From contig RECD01000102.1 in NCBI GenBank assembly GCA_007694185.1, positions 1 through 64,000 of the forward strand: a DNA stretch of 64,000 nucleotides. The letters run 5' to 3'. The position numbers and the translations under genes are program-made. Positions 7,625 through 17,452 of this stretch are shown here, piece after piece (position 1 is the stretch's first letter; every line of letters begins with the position of its first letter). Below the pieces are notes generated by a model. That model saw only the letters and a list, made by a program, of their open reading frames with translations. It made no database searches and was not told the origin of the DNA. This DNA is from Planctomycetaceae bacterium (GTDB taxonomy: Bacteria > Planctomycetota > Planctomycetia > Pirellulales > Pirellulaceae).

Positions 7625-9913
7625 TCAAGCGCTGGTCAGTTGATCGGCCAGGTCCCGCGAACCCTTCAGATCGAGCTTGCCGGTGCCCAGCAACGGGATC
7701 GCTTCGACTTCGAAGAAACTATCGGCCGAGGGGATGAAAAGGTTCGGCAAGCCCGCCTTCGTGAGCCGTTCGCGAAGTTCGTCGACGGTTCGTTCGGTCG
7801 GCAGGTGCAACACGACCAACCGTTCGCCCCGTTTGGGGTCGGGCACGGCGGTGACGCAGACCCGGAGTTGGTCATCCTGTTCGCCTTCGGACAAGCAGCC
7901 CGCGAGTTCCTCCTCGATCCGGATGTGAGGCACCATCTCGCCGCCGATTTTGGAAAAACGGCTGAGGCGTCCGGTGATATGGATGAAGCCGAGCGGGTCT
8001 TCGTGGGCGATATCGCCGGTAACGTACCAGCCGTCTCGGATCACTTGAGCGGTCAGGTCGGGTTGCCCCAAATATCCCATCATCACGTTCGGGCCGGAAA
8101 TCAGCAGCATGCCGTCCTCGCCGCAGGGAAGTTGCGTCTCGAGATCGTCGGGCGAGACGATTCTGGCGGCGACCCCGGGCAGGGGGCGGCCGACCGAGCC
8201 TTCCAAGCGGTCGATTTGGTGCGCGACGACCGATCGAGAGGGGGGGCAATTGACGCTCACCAGCGGGCTGAGTTCGGTCGTGCCGTAGCCCTCGACCGGC
8301 CGGATACCGAACCGCTTTTCGAACGCTTCGAACAGGTCTGCGGGCATCTTTTCGGCTCCCACGACCACGATGCTGAGCTTCGCGAATTGCTCCGGTTCGA
8401 TTTTTCGCAGGTATCCCCGCAGGAAGGTCGGCGTCCCCAGAAGCACGGTCGCGCCGTACTTTTCGGCCAGTTTGCCGATTTGGCGGGCTTCCAGCGGGTT
8501 GTAGTGATAGACGCCACAAGGACCGAGGATCATCACGCTCCACAGCGTGACGGTGTAGCCGAACGAATGGAAAAACGGCAGGACGCCGATGACAACGTCG
8601 TCGCGATTGAGCCGGACCGCTTGGCGGACCACCTCGACGTTGTGGCTGATGTTGGCGTGGGACAGCATCACGCCCTTCGGTTTGCCGGTGGAACCGCTGG
8701 TGAAGATCAGCGTCAACAGGTCATCCGGGCAGATACGATGCAGGCCCAACAGGCGATCGAGCAGGCAAGCCGGGATGCAGACCGCCTGCACGACGGCGAC
8801 CAATTTGTCGAGCGTCCCGACTTTGTCCTTGAGATCCTCGAGTGGGATCACGCGGGCATCGAGATCGAAGCTGACCTTTTCCAGGAACTTCGCGCTGGTC
8901 AGCACCGTGCGGATTTTCGCTTGGGCGATGCACTCGTTCAGTACCGACGAAGTGACGGTGTAATTCAGGTTGGCGGTCACCCGCCGGTCGATCGCCATCG
9001 CGACGTTCACCACCACCCCGGCGACGCTCGGCGGCAGCAGGATGCCGACCGTCGAGTCGTCTTGCGTGAGCACTTCGCGGCGGAGCATCCGGCGGAGCGC
9101 CAGCGTGCGGATCAGCATCGTGCGGCCGGTCAGTTCCGCGCCGTTGGAGTCGGCGGCCTTGAGTCGACCGCCGTCCTGACGCCAGACCCGGATGACCTGG
9201 CTGGGGAGGCTCGGGTATTGGTCGCGTTGTTCGCGAGCCGCTCGGGCGCTGAGCGCCAGCATGCGGCTTCGCAACCGATCCGGCGGCGTGTCGGCCGGTT
9301 GGGGCGGATCGATGTAGAGAGTCAGCCGGCGGCGAAAACCGCGGGGGACTTTGCGAAAGAATTTGCCGCCGGAGAAGCTGAAAATGCTGCCCCACATCCC
9401 GTGCAAGTAGGTCGGCACGATCATCGCATCGCTGCCTTTGACGATCTTTCCCAGGCCGGGCTTGAAGGCCTGCAGATGCCCGGTGCGGCTGAGTGCCCCC
9501 TCGGGGAACAGCCCGACCACTTCACCGTCGTGCAAAGCATTGCGGCCGGCGATCAACGCTCGTGCGATCGACTTGGGATGCGGTTCCATCAAGATCGTGT
9601 CGAAGGCGCCAGCTAACCACTTCAAAGGGCCGTGGGAAAAGTTGTTGCCGTCGACGATGAACTTGATATTTCGGGGGAGCATCCAGAGCAGCAAGATGCC
9701 GTCGATCCAGGACTGGTGGTTGCTGAGCAGCACCACGCCGCCCGTTTTGGGGAGGTTTTCCAGGCCGATCACCCGCGGGCGGTAGAGGCTCGCGAGTAGC
9801 GGCCGGAAGAACATTCGTACGAACCGCCGCCGCGCGAAGACGGCCATCAAGATCAATCCGACCAGCACCAAGGGGGCGACGATCAGTAGCAGGAGTGTGG
9901 GGGAGAAGGTCAT
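7625..9913 (-). CDS. bifunctional acyltransferase / acyl-activating enzyme (Aas-like)
   Basis: A 762-residue fusion. The N-terminal part has a hydrophobic segment (about 7-26) and a PlsC-type acyltransferase with the catalytic NHQSWID block near residue 65 and the FPEG block. The C-terminal part is an AMP-binding acyl-CoA/acyl-ACP synthetase with the phosphate-loop motif TSGSTGKPKG near residue 404 and GYGTTE and YVTGD motifs. E. coli Aas has the same order and a similar length (about 720 residues) and re-acylates lysophosphatidylethanolamine with free fatty acid activated on ACP. A role in phospholipid repair at the inner membrane follows by analogy; the acyl donor cannot be read from sequence. 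Confidence 0.87.
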   Translation of the reverse strand: MTFSPTLLLLIVAPLVLVGLILMAVFARRRFVRMFFRPLLASLYRPRVIGLENLPKTGGVVLLSNHQSWIDGILLLWMLPRNIKFIVDGNNFSHGPLKWLAGAFDTILMEPHPKSIARALIAGRNALHDGEVVGLFPEGALSRTGHLQAFKPGLGKIVKGSDAMIVPTYLHGMWGSIFSFSGGKFFRKVPRGFRRRLTLYIDPPQPADTPPDRLRSRMLALSARAAREQRDQYPSLPSQVIRVWRQDGGRLKAADSNGAELTGRTMLIRTLALRRMLRREVLTQDDSTVGILLPPSVAGVVVNVAMAIDRRVTANLNYTVTSSVLNECIAQAKIRTVLTSAKFLEKVSFDLDARVIPLEDLKDKVGTLDKLVAVVQAVCIPACLLDRLLGLHRICPDDLLTLIFTSGSTGKPKGVMLSHANISHNVEVVRQAVRLNRDDVVIGVLPFFHSFGYTVTLWSVMILGPCGVYHYNPLEARQIGKLAEKYGATVLLGTPTFLRGYLRKIEPEQFAKLSIVVVGAEKMPADLFEAFEKRFGIRPVEGYGTTELSPLVSVNCPPSRSVVAHQIDRLEGSVGRPLPGVAARIVSPDDLETQLPCGEDGMLLISGPNVMMGYLGQPDLTAQVIRDGWYVTGDIAHEDPLGFIHITGRLSRFSKIGGEMVPHIRIEEELAGCLSEGEQDDQLRVCVTAVPDPKRGERLVVLHLPTERTVDELRERLTKAGLPNLFIPSADSFFEVEAIPLLGTGKLDLKGSRDLADQLTSA

Positions 9914-10028
9914 CGGTGTCGATGCGTGTCGGGGTGGGCCACCGCGTCCGGACGGGGCCTGCGAGAATTACGAGGCCGAGGGGTCAGGCAGGGACGCAAA
10001 GTGGCGGGAAGGGAAGCAGATGAGTGGT

Positions 10029-11177
10029 TCAGGAGCGAGACGAGGTGAGTTGACTGATCAGCCGATCGAGCTCCTCGCGGACCCGCGGCAGGATTTCGTC
10101 GTAGGTGAAGGCACCGATCACCTCCGTACCCCGCTTGAGATTGACTCGGTTGGGGCCACACCACAATCCCAGATCGGCTTCGTCGGTTTCTCCGGGGCCG
10201 TTCACGCGGCAACCCATCACGGCGATCGTCAGCGCATGCTCTTGGGCGTAGCGGGTCAGCTCCTTCACGTTTTGGGCCAACTCGACAAAGGCCTCATTTT
10301 CGACCCGCGAGCAACTCGGGCAACTGATGATATTCAGCCCCGTCGCCTGCAAGCGGACGACCGACCGAACACGTCCAGCGGCGATGTCGGCGAGGATCTC
10401 GCGACCGGCGACGATCTCCTCAGGCTTGCGATCGTTGGGAACGGTCAGCGAGACCCGCAGGGTATCGCCGATACCGATGCCGATCAATTGTTCGAACGCG
10501 ACGCGGGTCTTGATGATCCCGTCGGGCGGCAGGCCGGCTTCCGTGACGCCCAGGTGCAGCGGGACGTCGGGACGCAGTTCGGCGAACCGCCGATTCACCT
10601 CCACCACCTTCGCCGGGTCGCTGTCCTTGAGCGAAACGCAGAAGCGGGTGAAGCCGAGCGACTCGACGAACTCGCAGTGTTCCAACGCGCTTTGCAGCAT
10701 CGGGGTGATCGAGTCGGACGGGTCGAACGAGGCCTTCTTTTCCGGGTCGACGCTGCCGCAATTCACGCCGATCCGGACGGCGCAATCATTTCGAACCGCT
10801 TGTTCGATGATGAAACGGACCTTCTCCTGCCAGGGGCGGTCTTTCTGGTGGTGATAGAGGTGTCCCGGGTTGTAGCGGATCTTGTCGACGTGCGGCGCGA
10901 CCAGTTCGGCCAAGCGAAAGTTTTCCTGCAGGTCGACCGCCAGATTGGCGGTGGTCCCGCGGCGGATTTCGGCCAAGGCTTCGGCATCCCGTTCGCTATC
11001 GACCGCGATCCGGACGACCCCCGCACCCGCTTCTCGCAGCGCTTCGGCCTGCCGAACGGTTGCGGCGACATCCTGGGTTTTGGTCGCCGTCATGCTTTGG
11101 ACCGCGATCGGGTGCCCCCCGCCGATAGCCAGGTTGCCGATGCGGACTTCGCGAGTCGGCTTGCGTTGAATCGTCAT
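10029..11177 (-). CDS. ispG: 4-hydroxy-3-methylbut-2-enyl diphosphate synthase
   Basis: 382 residues matching IspG/GcpE along the whole length. It converts methylerythritol cyclodiphosphate to HMBPP in the MEP isoprenoid pathway, using a [4Fe-4S] cluster. The cluster cysteines are visible as SCPSCSR (two Cys) and [10 protein letters not shown] (one Cys), followed by the conserved Glu. The N-terminal TIM barrel carries the IAVQSMT and VRIAVDS motifs. It is the short bacterial form without the plant-type insert. It begins 7 bases after the upstream gene on the same strand, so co-transcription is likely. Confidence 0.96.
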   Translation of the reverse strand: MTIQRKPTREVRIGNLAIGGGHPIAVQSMTATKTQDVAATVRQAEALREAGAGVVRIAVDSERDAEALAEIRRGTTANLAVDLQENFRLAELVAPHVDKIRYNPGHLYHHQKDRPWQEKVRFIIEQAVRNDCAVRIGVNCGSVDPEKKASFDPSDSITPMLQSALEHCEFVESLGFTRFCVSLKDSDPAKVVEVNRRFAELRPDVPLHLGVTEAGLPPDGIIKTRVAFEQLIGIGIGDTLRVSLTVPNDRKPEEIVAGREILADIAAGRVRSVVRLQATGLNIISCPSCSRVENEAFVELAQNVKELTRYAQEHALTIAVMGCRVNGPGETDEADLGLWCGPNRVNLKRGTEVIGAFTYDEILPRVREELDRLISQLTSSRS

Positions 11178-11184
11178 CAGACCG

Positions 11185-12747
11185 CTATCTCGTCAGCAAA
11201 GTGGAGGCTTGGGTGACCAGGGGATACAGGTCACGGTAAGGGGTCAGCAGCCACTCGGTGCGAGTTGCTGGCAGGCCCCGGGACGATAGTTCATTGACCA
11301 AGGGCGTCAACTCGTTCCACTGACGAACGAGCAACCTGGTCGTCTCTGAGGCTTGTTGCGGGTCGCCGGTCTCACCGACTTGGCGATGCAACGTTTTGGC
11401 GGTCTGCTGAAAGTTTTGGGCGGCAACCCCGAGGCGGTCGCGATAGGCGGCCGGTTCCAGCAGCCGCTGAAACCGCTGGAGGTTCGAGTTGAATTGTTCG
11501 GAGTGGGCGTCCAGCGACGCGACGAGGGCCAATAGTTCGGTCTGGCTGCGCCAGGAATTGCCTCCCAGCAAATCACGAATCTGTCGGAACGAGGTGTTCA
11601 CCTGTGCCAGCAGCGGCTGGACCCCACTGCGTGGATCGACCGACGCCATCAGCCGCAGGCCGTCGCGCCAGGTCTGGTCCATCTGCGAAAACTGGCTTTG
11701 GGCGACGGAACTGACACCGCTGCGGCTGATCTCTGCCGACAAATCCTCGCCCTGCTTAGCCAGAGACCGGCAGGTTTCCCGAAAGCGAAATTGGTCCGCG
11801 GTCAATCGCTCGGCCCCCCACGCCCCGACCCGATCGGCCAATTGGTTCAAATCGGTCGGCAGTCGACGGCTAGCGACTACCAATTCTGCCTGGTCCATGG
11901 CGGCGGGAATCCGCAACGTCGCGAAAACCTCCTCGCCCTGGCGGCGGATCGACTCCAACCGCCGAAGGATGTGGGGGTCGTTCAGCCGATGGAGCCCCAT
12001 CGCGTAGGCCCTCCAGGCGACGACGAACTCGGTAAAGCTGGCGACGATGTCGTCGAATTCGGAACCGTCGATGCGATACGATTCTTGGCGGAGGCGTTCG
12101 CGCAGCACCCGTCCGTTGACCAGCCATTCCTCGGATTGCTGGGAGAAACCTTGAGACAGCCGGATGTCGTCAAACATCGCGTCCATGTAGGTCAGCGTGA
12201 CGATCATCAGGTCGCGGAGTCGAACCCGGTCGATCGGCGGTTGTAACCCCAGCCGGCGATCGATCTTGCGAAAGACGCCATCGATTCGTCCGACATGGAC
12301 GCCCGCTGTGGAAGGGAGTTGGCCGGAGGCTCGCAGCCGGTAGGATGCGTCGCGCCACCGCAGATCGAGGTTTTGGTAGGCGGCGGCAACCGATTCATAC
12401 GATTCGCCCCGGCGGGTCCGCGCGATCAGGGTCGCCGTGTCCGCTTCGACCTGACGTAAGTTCGGGATTACCTCCCAAGAGGCGGAGCGGGGACCGGCCC
12501 GCTGCAACTCGGGCAACAAAACGGCGAGTCCCGACGTCACTTCGGTCAACGAGTCGACGAACCAGTTGGCGGGTTGCGCCGAAGCACTCACCGGCCGCAG
12601 GAGACTCCAGAGCAAGAGGGACGCGGTCAAGAGCAGGAGCCTGGCGATCCGAGCAGAGCGAACCGGGCCCGAGCGGTCGGCCCGGCGGTGTGCCGAAAGG
12701 TTCGCCAAATGACCACATGGGTCGGTGCGTGCCGGCGTCACTCGCAT
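11185..12747 (-). CDS. exported coiled-coil protein of unknown function
   Basis: About 520 residues. A signal-like hydrophobic segment (around residues 35-57 from this start, [14 protein letters not shown]) ends in ASA, followed by long amphipathic helices rich in Arg, Gln and Leu and no recognisable catalytic motif. I chose the ATG at 12747 because GAGG lies six bases upstream; a GTG at 12759 is the alternative. Proteins of this kind occur in planctomycetes as conserved hypotheticals. It lies directly upstream of ispG, but nothing in its sequence links it to isoprenoids. Function unknown. Confidence 0.75.
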   Translation of the reverse strand: MRVTPARTDPCGHLANLSAHRRADRSGPVRSARIARLLLLTASLLLWSLLRPVSASAQPANWFVDSLTEVTSGLAVLLPELQRAGPRSASWEVIPNLRQVEADTATLIARTRRGESYESVAAAYQNLDLRWRDASYRLRASGQLPSTAGVHVGRIDGVFRKIDRRLGLQPPIDRVRLRDLMIVTLTYMDAMFDDIRLSQGFSQQSEEWLVNGRVLRERLRQESYRIDGSEFDDIVASFTEFVVAWRAYAMGLHRLNDPHILRRLESIRRQGEEVFATLRIPAAMDQAELVVASRRLPTDLNQLADRVGAWGAERLTADQFRFRETCRSLAKQGEDLSAEISRSGVSSVAQSQFSQMDQTWRDGLRLMASVDPRSGVQPLLAQVNTSFRQIRDLLGGNSWRSQTELLALVASLDAHSEQFNSNLQRFQRLLEPAAYRDRLGVAAQNFQQTAKTLHRQVGETGDPQQASETTRLLVRQWNELTPLVNELSSRGLPATRTEWLLTPYRDLYPLVTQASTLLTR

Positions 12748-13404
12748 CGGTTTCCTCACCGTCGTAATTCCTGCAACGAAGAGCCCTGTCGTCGATCCTC
12801 GATGGATCGTCAGCGGATGCCAACACGAGATCGCTCCGCACGGGCCGGAACTGGTCGGGCCTGATCTCGTCGGGCCGGCGGTGGCCCGTCGTTCGTTTCA
12901 TCGCCCGTTTCCGATCGGTCGACTCCGACCGGCTGAATCGAACCTGATGAAGTCGATGATTATTGCCTAAAGCTCCGGTCTTGACGACCCCGATTGGTGG
13001 GGCGGGCAGGGGGTTCGCCGCGCCCCCAGCCCAGCGGAGGAAGCTGTCGGGCCGCCTTCGCATCGGACCCTGTTTGGGGCGATTTCTTCGCATTAATACA
13101 GGAGCTCAAACCCCCGTTAAGTGGCTGTCATGCACATGGACGGCGTGAAGATCATCCACAGAACAATTCGATTTTCCGGCGGGGACTGGAAGTTTTCCAG
13201 ATCCGAATCATACTTTTTTGAGGCGGACAAGGTCCCATTGCTGGGATCGAAGGTCGCCCGCCCACGGGATGGATCGTCGAACGGACCAGGGATCGGCAGG
13301 GCGTTTTTTCGTATTGAAAATCTTCCACCCTCCGGGTCGGAAGGTTTGCGAAGAGCGAGGTGGCGATCAGCTAAATAGCCGTATGTCGGTGACTTGAAAT
13401 CACA
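12748..13404. other. divergent intergenic region
   Basis: This 657-base stretch separates a minus-strand from a plus-strand gene, so it should carry two promoters, but I cannot pick convincing -35/-10 pairs. It contains one GGGCAGGG (13004-13011) and a bulged hairpin at 13322-13343. Short open frames inside it (for example 13121-13378) have no coding character. Confidence 0.6.
13322..13343. other. imperfect hairpin in leader of DUF4912 gene
   Basis: CTTCCACCC pairs with GGGTCGGAAG around a TCC loop with one bulged C. It lies about 60 bases upstream of the DUF4912 start. No T-run follows on the plus strand. It could be a leader RNA structure or chance. Confidence 0.3.
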
Positions 13405-15078
13405 ATGGGGAGTTTGAAATTGACCACCACCGGGGAATTGAAGTCACTGACACGCGATCGCTTGGCCGAAATGGCGCGGGAACTCGAAATCGAGGGACGC
13501 GGTTCGATGAACAAGCAGCAGTTGATCCAAGCGGTCGGTACGGCGAACGCTAAAAAGGCACCGTCAGCGAAGCCGAGCGGTCCGAGCAAGGGCAAGACGG
13601 GGCAGACGCCAAAGTCCGACGCGTCAAAAGCGGACGCGCCGAAGGCCGTCGCGACAAAGACGGGCGCGATGAAGGCGGGGAAGGGACGCGGCCCCAAGCC
13701 GGAGGCTGATTCGGCAAAGCCGAGCGGCCCGTCGAAGCCCAGGGGGAACGCTCCGGCCAAATCGGCATCCAAGCCGGCAGCCAAATCTGCTCCGCGTGGC
13801 AAGCCAGCAGCCACGTCACCGAAGTCGGGCTCGGCTAAGTCAACTTCTTCCAAGGCGGCACGGGGTGCTCGCACCCCATCCGGTCGCGGGGGCGAGGCGG
13901 CCAACTCCCCCGCAGCGGCAGCGACGAAGGGCACGACTCAGGCCCAACGTGATCGTAAGTCACGTGCGCCGGCGTCCGCAGCATCCAAGTCCGCCCCATC
14001 GGCTAAGACCGCGAAGCAGGCTTCTACGGGGCGGGTCGACAGGGGAGCCGCCACCGGGAAGGGGACGAAAACGGCTGGCAAGTCCGCGGGCAAGCGGTCC
14101 GCGACTCAAAAAAAGGCGGTGCAATTGGCGCCGGCGGCACCGCCCGTTTCGGCGAAATCCAAGCGGATTCGCGAGGAAATGCGGCGCCGGAGCCTGCAAG
14201 CGATGCAGAACAAGGACTTGTCGACGGGGATTTTGGTCGCCGGTCTGGCGATCCGTGGGGGGACCGGCCAGAGCGAGACGAGTCCGCACAAGGATCGGAT
14301 TTCACTGGTCGTGCGAGATTCGTACTGGTTGCAAGCGGATTGGGAAATCACACGGGCCGCGGTCGATCGGGTCCGCGTCGCGATGAGTGAAAAGTGGCAC
14401 AAGGCACAGCCGGTTTTGAGGCTGATGGCGGTCGGCGATGCGGGTTCGAATCGGGCCGAACAGTTGATTCGTGACATCCCGATCCATGGGGGGGTTACCA
14501 ATTGGTACATCGATGTCGACCAACCGCCGTCGAGGTTCCGGGTTGTAATCGGCTATTTGGCGGAGAATGAGCGGTTTTATCCGCTCTGCCGCAGCAACAT
14601 CGTCAGCACCCCGAAGCCGGATGCCGTCAACCGGTTGGACCGTCATTGGCGCGACATCGCGGAGGATTACGAGCGGATTTATTCGCTCAGCGGCGGTTAC
14701 GACGCGACGGGTGGGAATGAGTTGAAGGAGTTGTTCGAGGAGCGACTGCAGCGGCCGATGCCGAGTCGCCCAGACGATAACTCGAGCAGCGACACCGACG
14801 CGGCACTCGATCGGCATCGGGCGTTGCCGTTCGAGGTCGATGCGGAATTGATCGTGTTCGGCAGCACGACCCCGGGGGCGACCGTCCTGCTGTCAGGGGA
14901 ACCGGTGAAGCTTCGCGACGACGGCACGTTCACCGTCCGCGTGGCGCTTCCCGACAAGCGACAGGTTTTGCCTGTGATCGCGCAGAGTCGTGATTCGATG
15001 AAGCAACGGACGACCGTGATCGCGGTCGAGCGGAATACGAAGGTGATGGAAGCGGTCGATCGCGACCAGGCGTTTTGA
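13405..15078 (+). CDS. DUF4912 protein with Rho-N/SAP-like head and histone H1-like tail
   Basis: 557 residues in three parts. Residues 8-45 resemble a Rho N-terminal/SAP-like helical DNA- or RNA-binding motif (SLTRDRLAEMARELEIEG). Residues 45-255 are a Lys/Ala/Pro/Ser-rich disordered tract with many AAK, SKP and KSA steps, like histone H1 tails. Residues 290-400 carry DUF4912 (DSYWLQADWEI and later the FYPLCRSNIV block), followed by a beta-rich C-terminal region containing VFGSTTPGATVLLSGEP. The composition suggests a nucleoid- or RNA-associated protein, but no function for DUF4912 in bacteria is established. It is transcribed alone, convergent with dapL. Confidence 0.85.
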   Translation: MGSLKLTTTGELKSLTRDRLAEMARELEIEGRGSMNKQQLIQAVGTANAKKAPSAKPSGPSKGKTGQTPKSDASKADAPKAVATKTGAMKAGKGRGPKPEADSAKPSGPSKPRGNAPAKSASKPAAKSAPRGKPAATSPKSGSAKSTSSKAARGARTPSGRGGEAANSPAAAATKGTTQAQRDRKSRAPASAASKSAPSAKTAKQASTGRVDRGAATGKGTKTAGKSAGKRSATQKKAVQLAPAAPPVSAKSKRIREEMRRRSLQAMQNKDLSTGILVAGLAIRGGTGQSETSPHKDRISLVVRDSYWLQADWEITRAAVDRVRVAMSEKWHKAQPVLRLMAVGDAGSNRAEQLIRDIPIHGGVTNWYIDVDQPPSRFRVVIGYLAENERFYPLCRSNIVSTPKPDAVNRLDRHWRDIAEDYERIYSLSGGYDATGGNELKELFEERLQRPMPSRPDDNSSSDTDAALDRHRALPFEVDAELIVFGSTTPGATVLLSGEPVKLRDDGTFTVRVALPDKRQVLPVIAQSRDSMKQRTTVIAVERNTKVMEAVDRDQAF

Positions 15079-15141
15079 TCCGCGCCTTGCGCGCCACCGA
15101 CCTCGTTTGACCGACCGCTTTGGCCCGCCGGTCCGGCCTCG

Positions 15142-16431
15142 CTAGGACGAAGCTCCGAACCGCAGTCCTGCGGCCGCCAGCCGGCTCCGGGTTGCGGCCA
15201 TCAATTCGTCTTCGGCTTTTTCGTCCGCGGCGACATAGGTCACGCTGAACCGCAGGTAGGGGCCGGCGTCGTCCCAGGGGACGGTCACGATCCCGTGCTG
15301 CTCGATCAGAAAGCGGGTCGCGTCTTCCGCTTGGGCGAAGGTTTCGCCGCCCGCCGCACCGGTTGGGGCGGGCGTGTACAGGAAATAGCTGCCGCCTGGC
15401 ATTTGGCATTGGAAGCCGCATTCGCGGAGCGTGCTGACCAGCTTCGTCATCCGTCGACGGTATTTTTCGCGGATCGCCGTGGGGATCGAATCGTCATCCA
15501 AGGCCGCGGCGGCCGCTTTTTGGGTGGCGATGAACTGCCCGCTGTCGCTGTTGTCTTTGACGTCGGCGAACGCGGACACGACTCGCGGGTGGCCGCAAAC
15601 CCAGCCCATCCGCCAGCCGATCATGTCATAGCCCTTGCTCATCGAGTGGACTTCGACGCCGACATCGACCGCCCCGGGGGTCTGCAGAAAACTACGCGGC
15701 GGTCCGTCGAAGGTTAGCAAAATGTGTGCCGCGTCCTGGACCACGACGAATCGCTTCTCTTTGGCGAGGGCGACCACCCGTTCGTAGAATTCGGGCGGCG
15801 CGGTCCGGCCGGTCGGTGAGTTCGGGTAGTTCAGCACCAGCAACTTGGTCCGGCGGTAGATCTCATCAGGGACCGCATCGAGATCGGGCAGAAACCCGTT
15901 CGACTCGACGAGCGGCAACCGATAGACCTCGCCGCCGTAATAGCGGGTGTGGGTACCCGCCACCGGATATCCCGGGACCGTCATCAGCGTGACATCGCCG
16001 GGATTGATGAAGCAGGCCGGCAGCATCGCGTAGGCGGGCTTGCTGCCGATGCAGTGATTGACCTGGGTAGCCGGGTCGAGCGTCACATCGAATTGACGCT
16101 TCATGAACCGAGCGACCGCCTCTTTGAACTCGGGGATCCCGTTGTCGGCGTAGCCGCGATTCTCCGGTCGGTTGATCTCTTGCGCCATCACCTCGCGGAC
16201 CGCTGCCGCGGCCATCGAGTCGTTTTCGCCGATGCCGAAATCGATCAGTTGCCGCTGAGGGTGATCGGCTAAGGCTTTCCGCTTCGCCCGCTTGATCTTC
16301 TCGAACTTGTAAATTTCTGTCCCTTTTCCATAGCCCGCCCCGCCGATCCGCTCGGCAAACAGTTCTTGGAAGTAGGGATCGGCGGCAGCCGCGACAGAGG
16401 GCGATGAGGCGGCAGGGGGGACGGTCGACAT
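15142..16431 (-). CDS. dapL: LL-diaminopimelate aminotransferase
   Basis: 429 residues of a fold-type I PLP aminotransferase, matching DapL: the GYGKGTEIYKFEKIKRAK head, IDFGIGENDSMAA, YPNSPTGRTAPP and the PLP-lysine block SMSKGYDMIGWRMGW. It converts tetrahydrodipicolinate directly to LL-diaminopimelate with glutamate as donor, by-passing the DapD/C/E steps. The ATG at 16431 is preferred over an upstream GTG-like extension because family members begin near this point. With asd elsewhere in the window it supports DAP/lysine synthesis and so a DAP-type cell wall precursor. An alternative identity as a MalY/AspC-like enzyme is much less likely. Confidence 0.92.
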   Translation of the reverse strand: MSTVPPAASSPSVAAAADPYFQELFAERIGGAGYGKGTEIYKFEKIKRAKRKALADHPQRQLIDFGIGENDSMAAAAVREVMAQEINRPENRGYADNGIPEFKEAVARFMKRQFDVTLDPATQVNHCIGSKPAYAMLPACFINPGDVTLMTVPGYPVAGTHTRYYGGEVYRLPLVESNGFLPDLDAVPDEIYRRTKLLVLNYPNSPTGRTAPPEFYERVVALAKEKRFVVVQDAAHILLTFDGPPRSFLQTPGAVDVGVEVHSMSKGYDMIGWRMGWVCGHPRVVSAFADVKDNSDSGQFIATQKAAAAALDDDSIPTAIREKYRRRMTKLVSTLRECGFQCQMPGGSYFLYTPAPTGAAGGETFAQAEDATRFLIEQHGIVTVPWDDAGPYLRFSVTYVAADEKAEDELMAATRSRLAAAGLRFGASS

Positions 16432-16685
16432 GGAATTGGAAGCCGGACTTGAGTGAGACGCGTGAACGGAAACCGCGAAGCGGGGGGAATCCGAAAGCGA
16501 GCAATTTACCAAGAATCTCCCGGGGATGAAGCCTGTGGCGATCGGCGGCTACCCCTGTGACCCGTTCTGGGGATTCCCGGCTCCGGACGGTAAGATCACT
16601 CTGAGCGAAGGCTCGTCCGCGGCTGGGGCCGACCCCGCCGCTTGCCTCGCTCTACAAGCGTCCCTCTCGTCCAGGAACCCCCGTC

Positions 16686-17426
16686 ATGCCAGCGACCGAC
16701 AGAGCCGAAGCCGAGATCGCCGCGATCCGGCATCGTTACGAGGAACTGGCCGAACTCGCGGGTTCGCTGGCGCACGAGATCAAGAACCCGTTGTCGGTGA
16801 TTCACATGAACATCGACCTGTTGAGCGAGGACTTGGCCGAGAGCGAGACTCCGATCCGTCGCCGCGCGCTCGACAAGGTCGAGATCGTCCGCCAGCAGTG
16901 CCAGCGGATGGAGGCGTTACTGCGGGATTTTCTCCGCTACACGCGGCTGAGTCAGATCGATTTGGTCCCCGGCAGTCTCAACGACCAGGTCGATCGCGTG
17001 CTGCGTGCCTATGGGGCTCAAGCGAACGCCGCGGGGATCGAAATCCAACGGTACCTCGACCCCGACCTGCCGGTGATCTTGTTGCACAGCGATTCGCTTC
17101 AGGCCGCGCTGATGAACCTCGTCAAGAACGCGATCGAGGCGATGGACGGCGGGGGGCAGTTGTGGGTCCGCACGACTTTGATCCGCGACGGGGTTGCGTT
17201 GGAATTGATCGACACGGGATGCGGCGTCGACGACACGACGCTGATGCACATGTTCGAGCCGTTCTACAGCACCAAGGACGGGGGCTCGGGTTTGGGACTG
17301 CCAACGGCTCGGAAGATCATCGAGGCCCACGGGGGAAGGATCAGTGTACAGAGCGAGGTCAATCGCGGCACCAAGTTTGTGCTCGAGTTCCCAACGCCCA
17401 AGCGGCTTCCCGGTGCGTCGGCGTGA
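16686..17426 (+). CDS. soluble orphan sensor histidine kinase
   Basis: 246 residues consisting almost only of a kinase core. The phosphoacceptor H-box has His30 in LAGSLAHEIKNPLS. The HATPase domain has its N-box (LVKNAIEAMDGGG, near residue 143), G1 box DTGCGVDD, F-box FEPFYSTK and G2 box GSGLGLPTARKI. There is no transmembrane segment, PAS or GAF domain; a short coiled stretch precedes the H-box. Input must come from a partner protein. No response regulator is adjacent. The next gene is convergent fliO, 26 bases away, so a flagellar link (FlrB/AtoS-type NtrB-like kinase) is possible but unproven. Confidence 0.88.
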   Translation: MPATDRAEAEIAAIRHRYEELAELAGSLAHEIKNPLSVIHMNIDLLSEDLAESETPIRRRALDKVEIVRQQCQRMEALLRDFLRYTRLSQIDLVPGSLNDQVDRVLRAYGAQANAAGIEIQRYLDPDLPVILLHSDSLQAALMNLVKNAIEAMDGGGQLWVRTTLIRDGVALELIDTGCGVDDTTLMHMFEPFYSTKDGGSGLGLPTARKIIEAHGGRISVQSEVNRGTKFVLEFPTPKRLPGASA

Positions 17427-17452
17427 AGCCGGTTGTCGTCGTGCCGGGCGGT

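Noticed and set aside
7514-9616. 700-codon plus-strand open frame
   Set aside because: It is the antisense shadow of the Aas-like gene, whose acyltransferase and AMP-binding motifs are intact.
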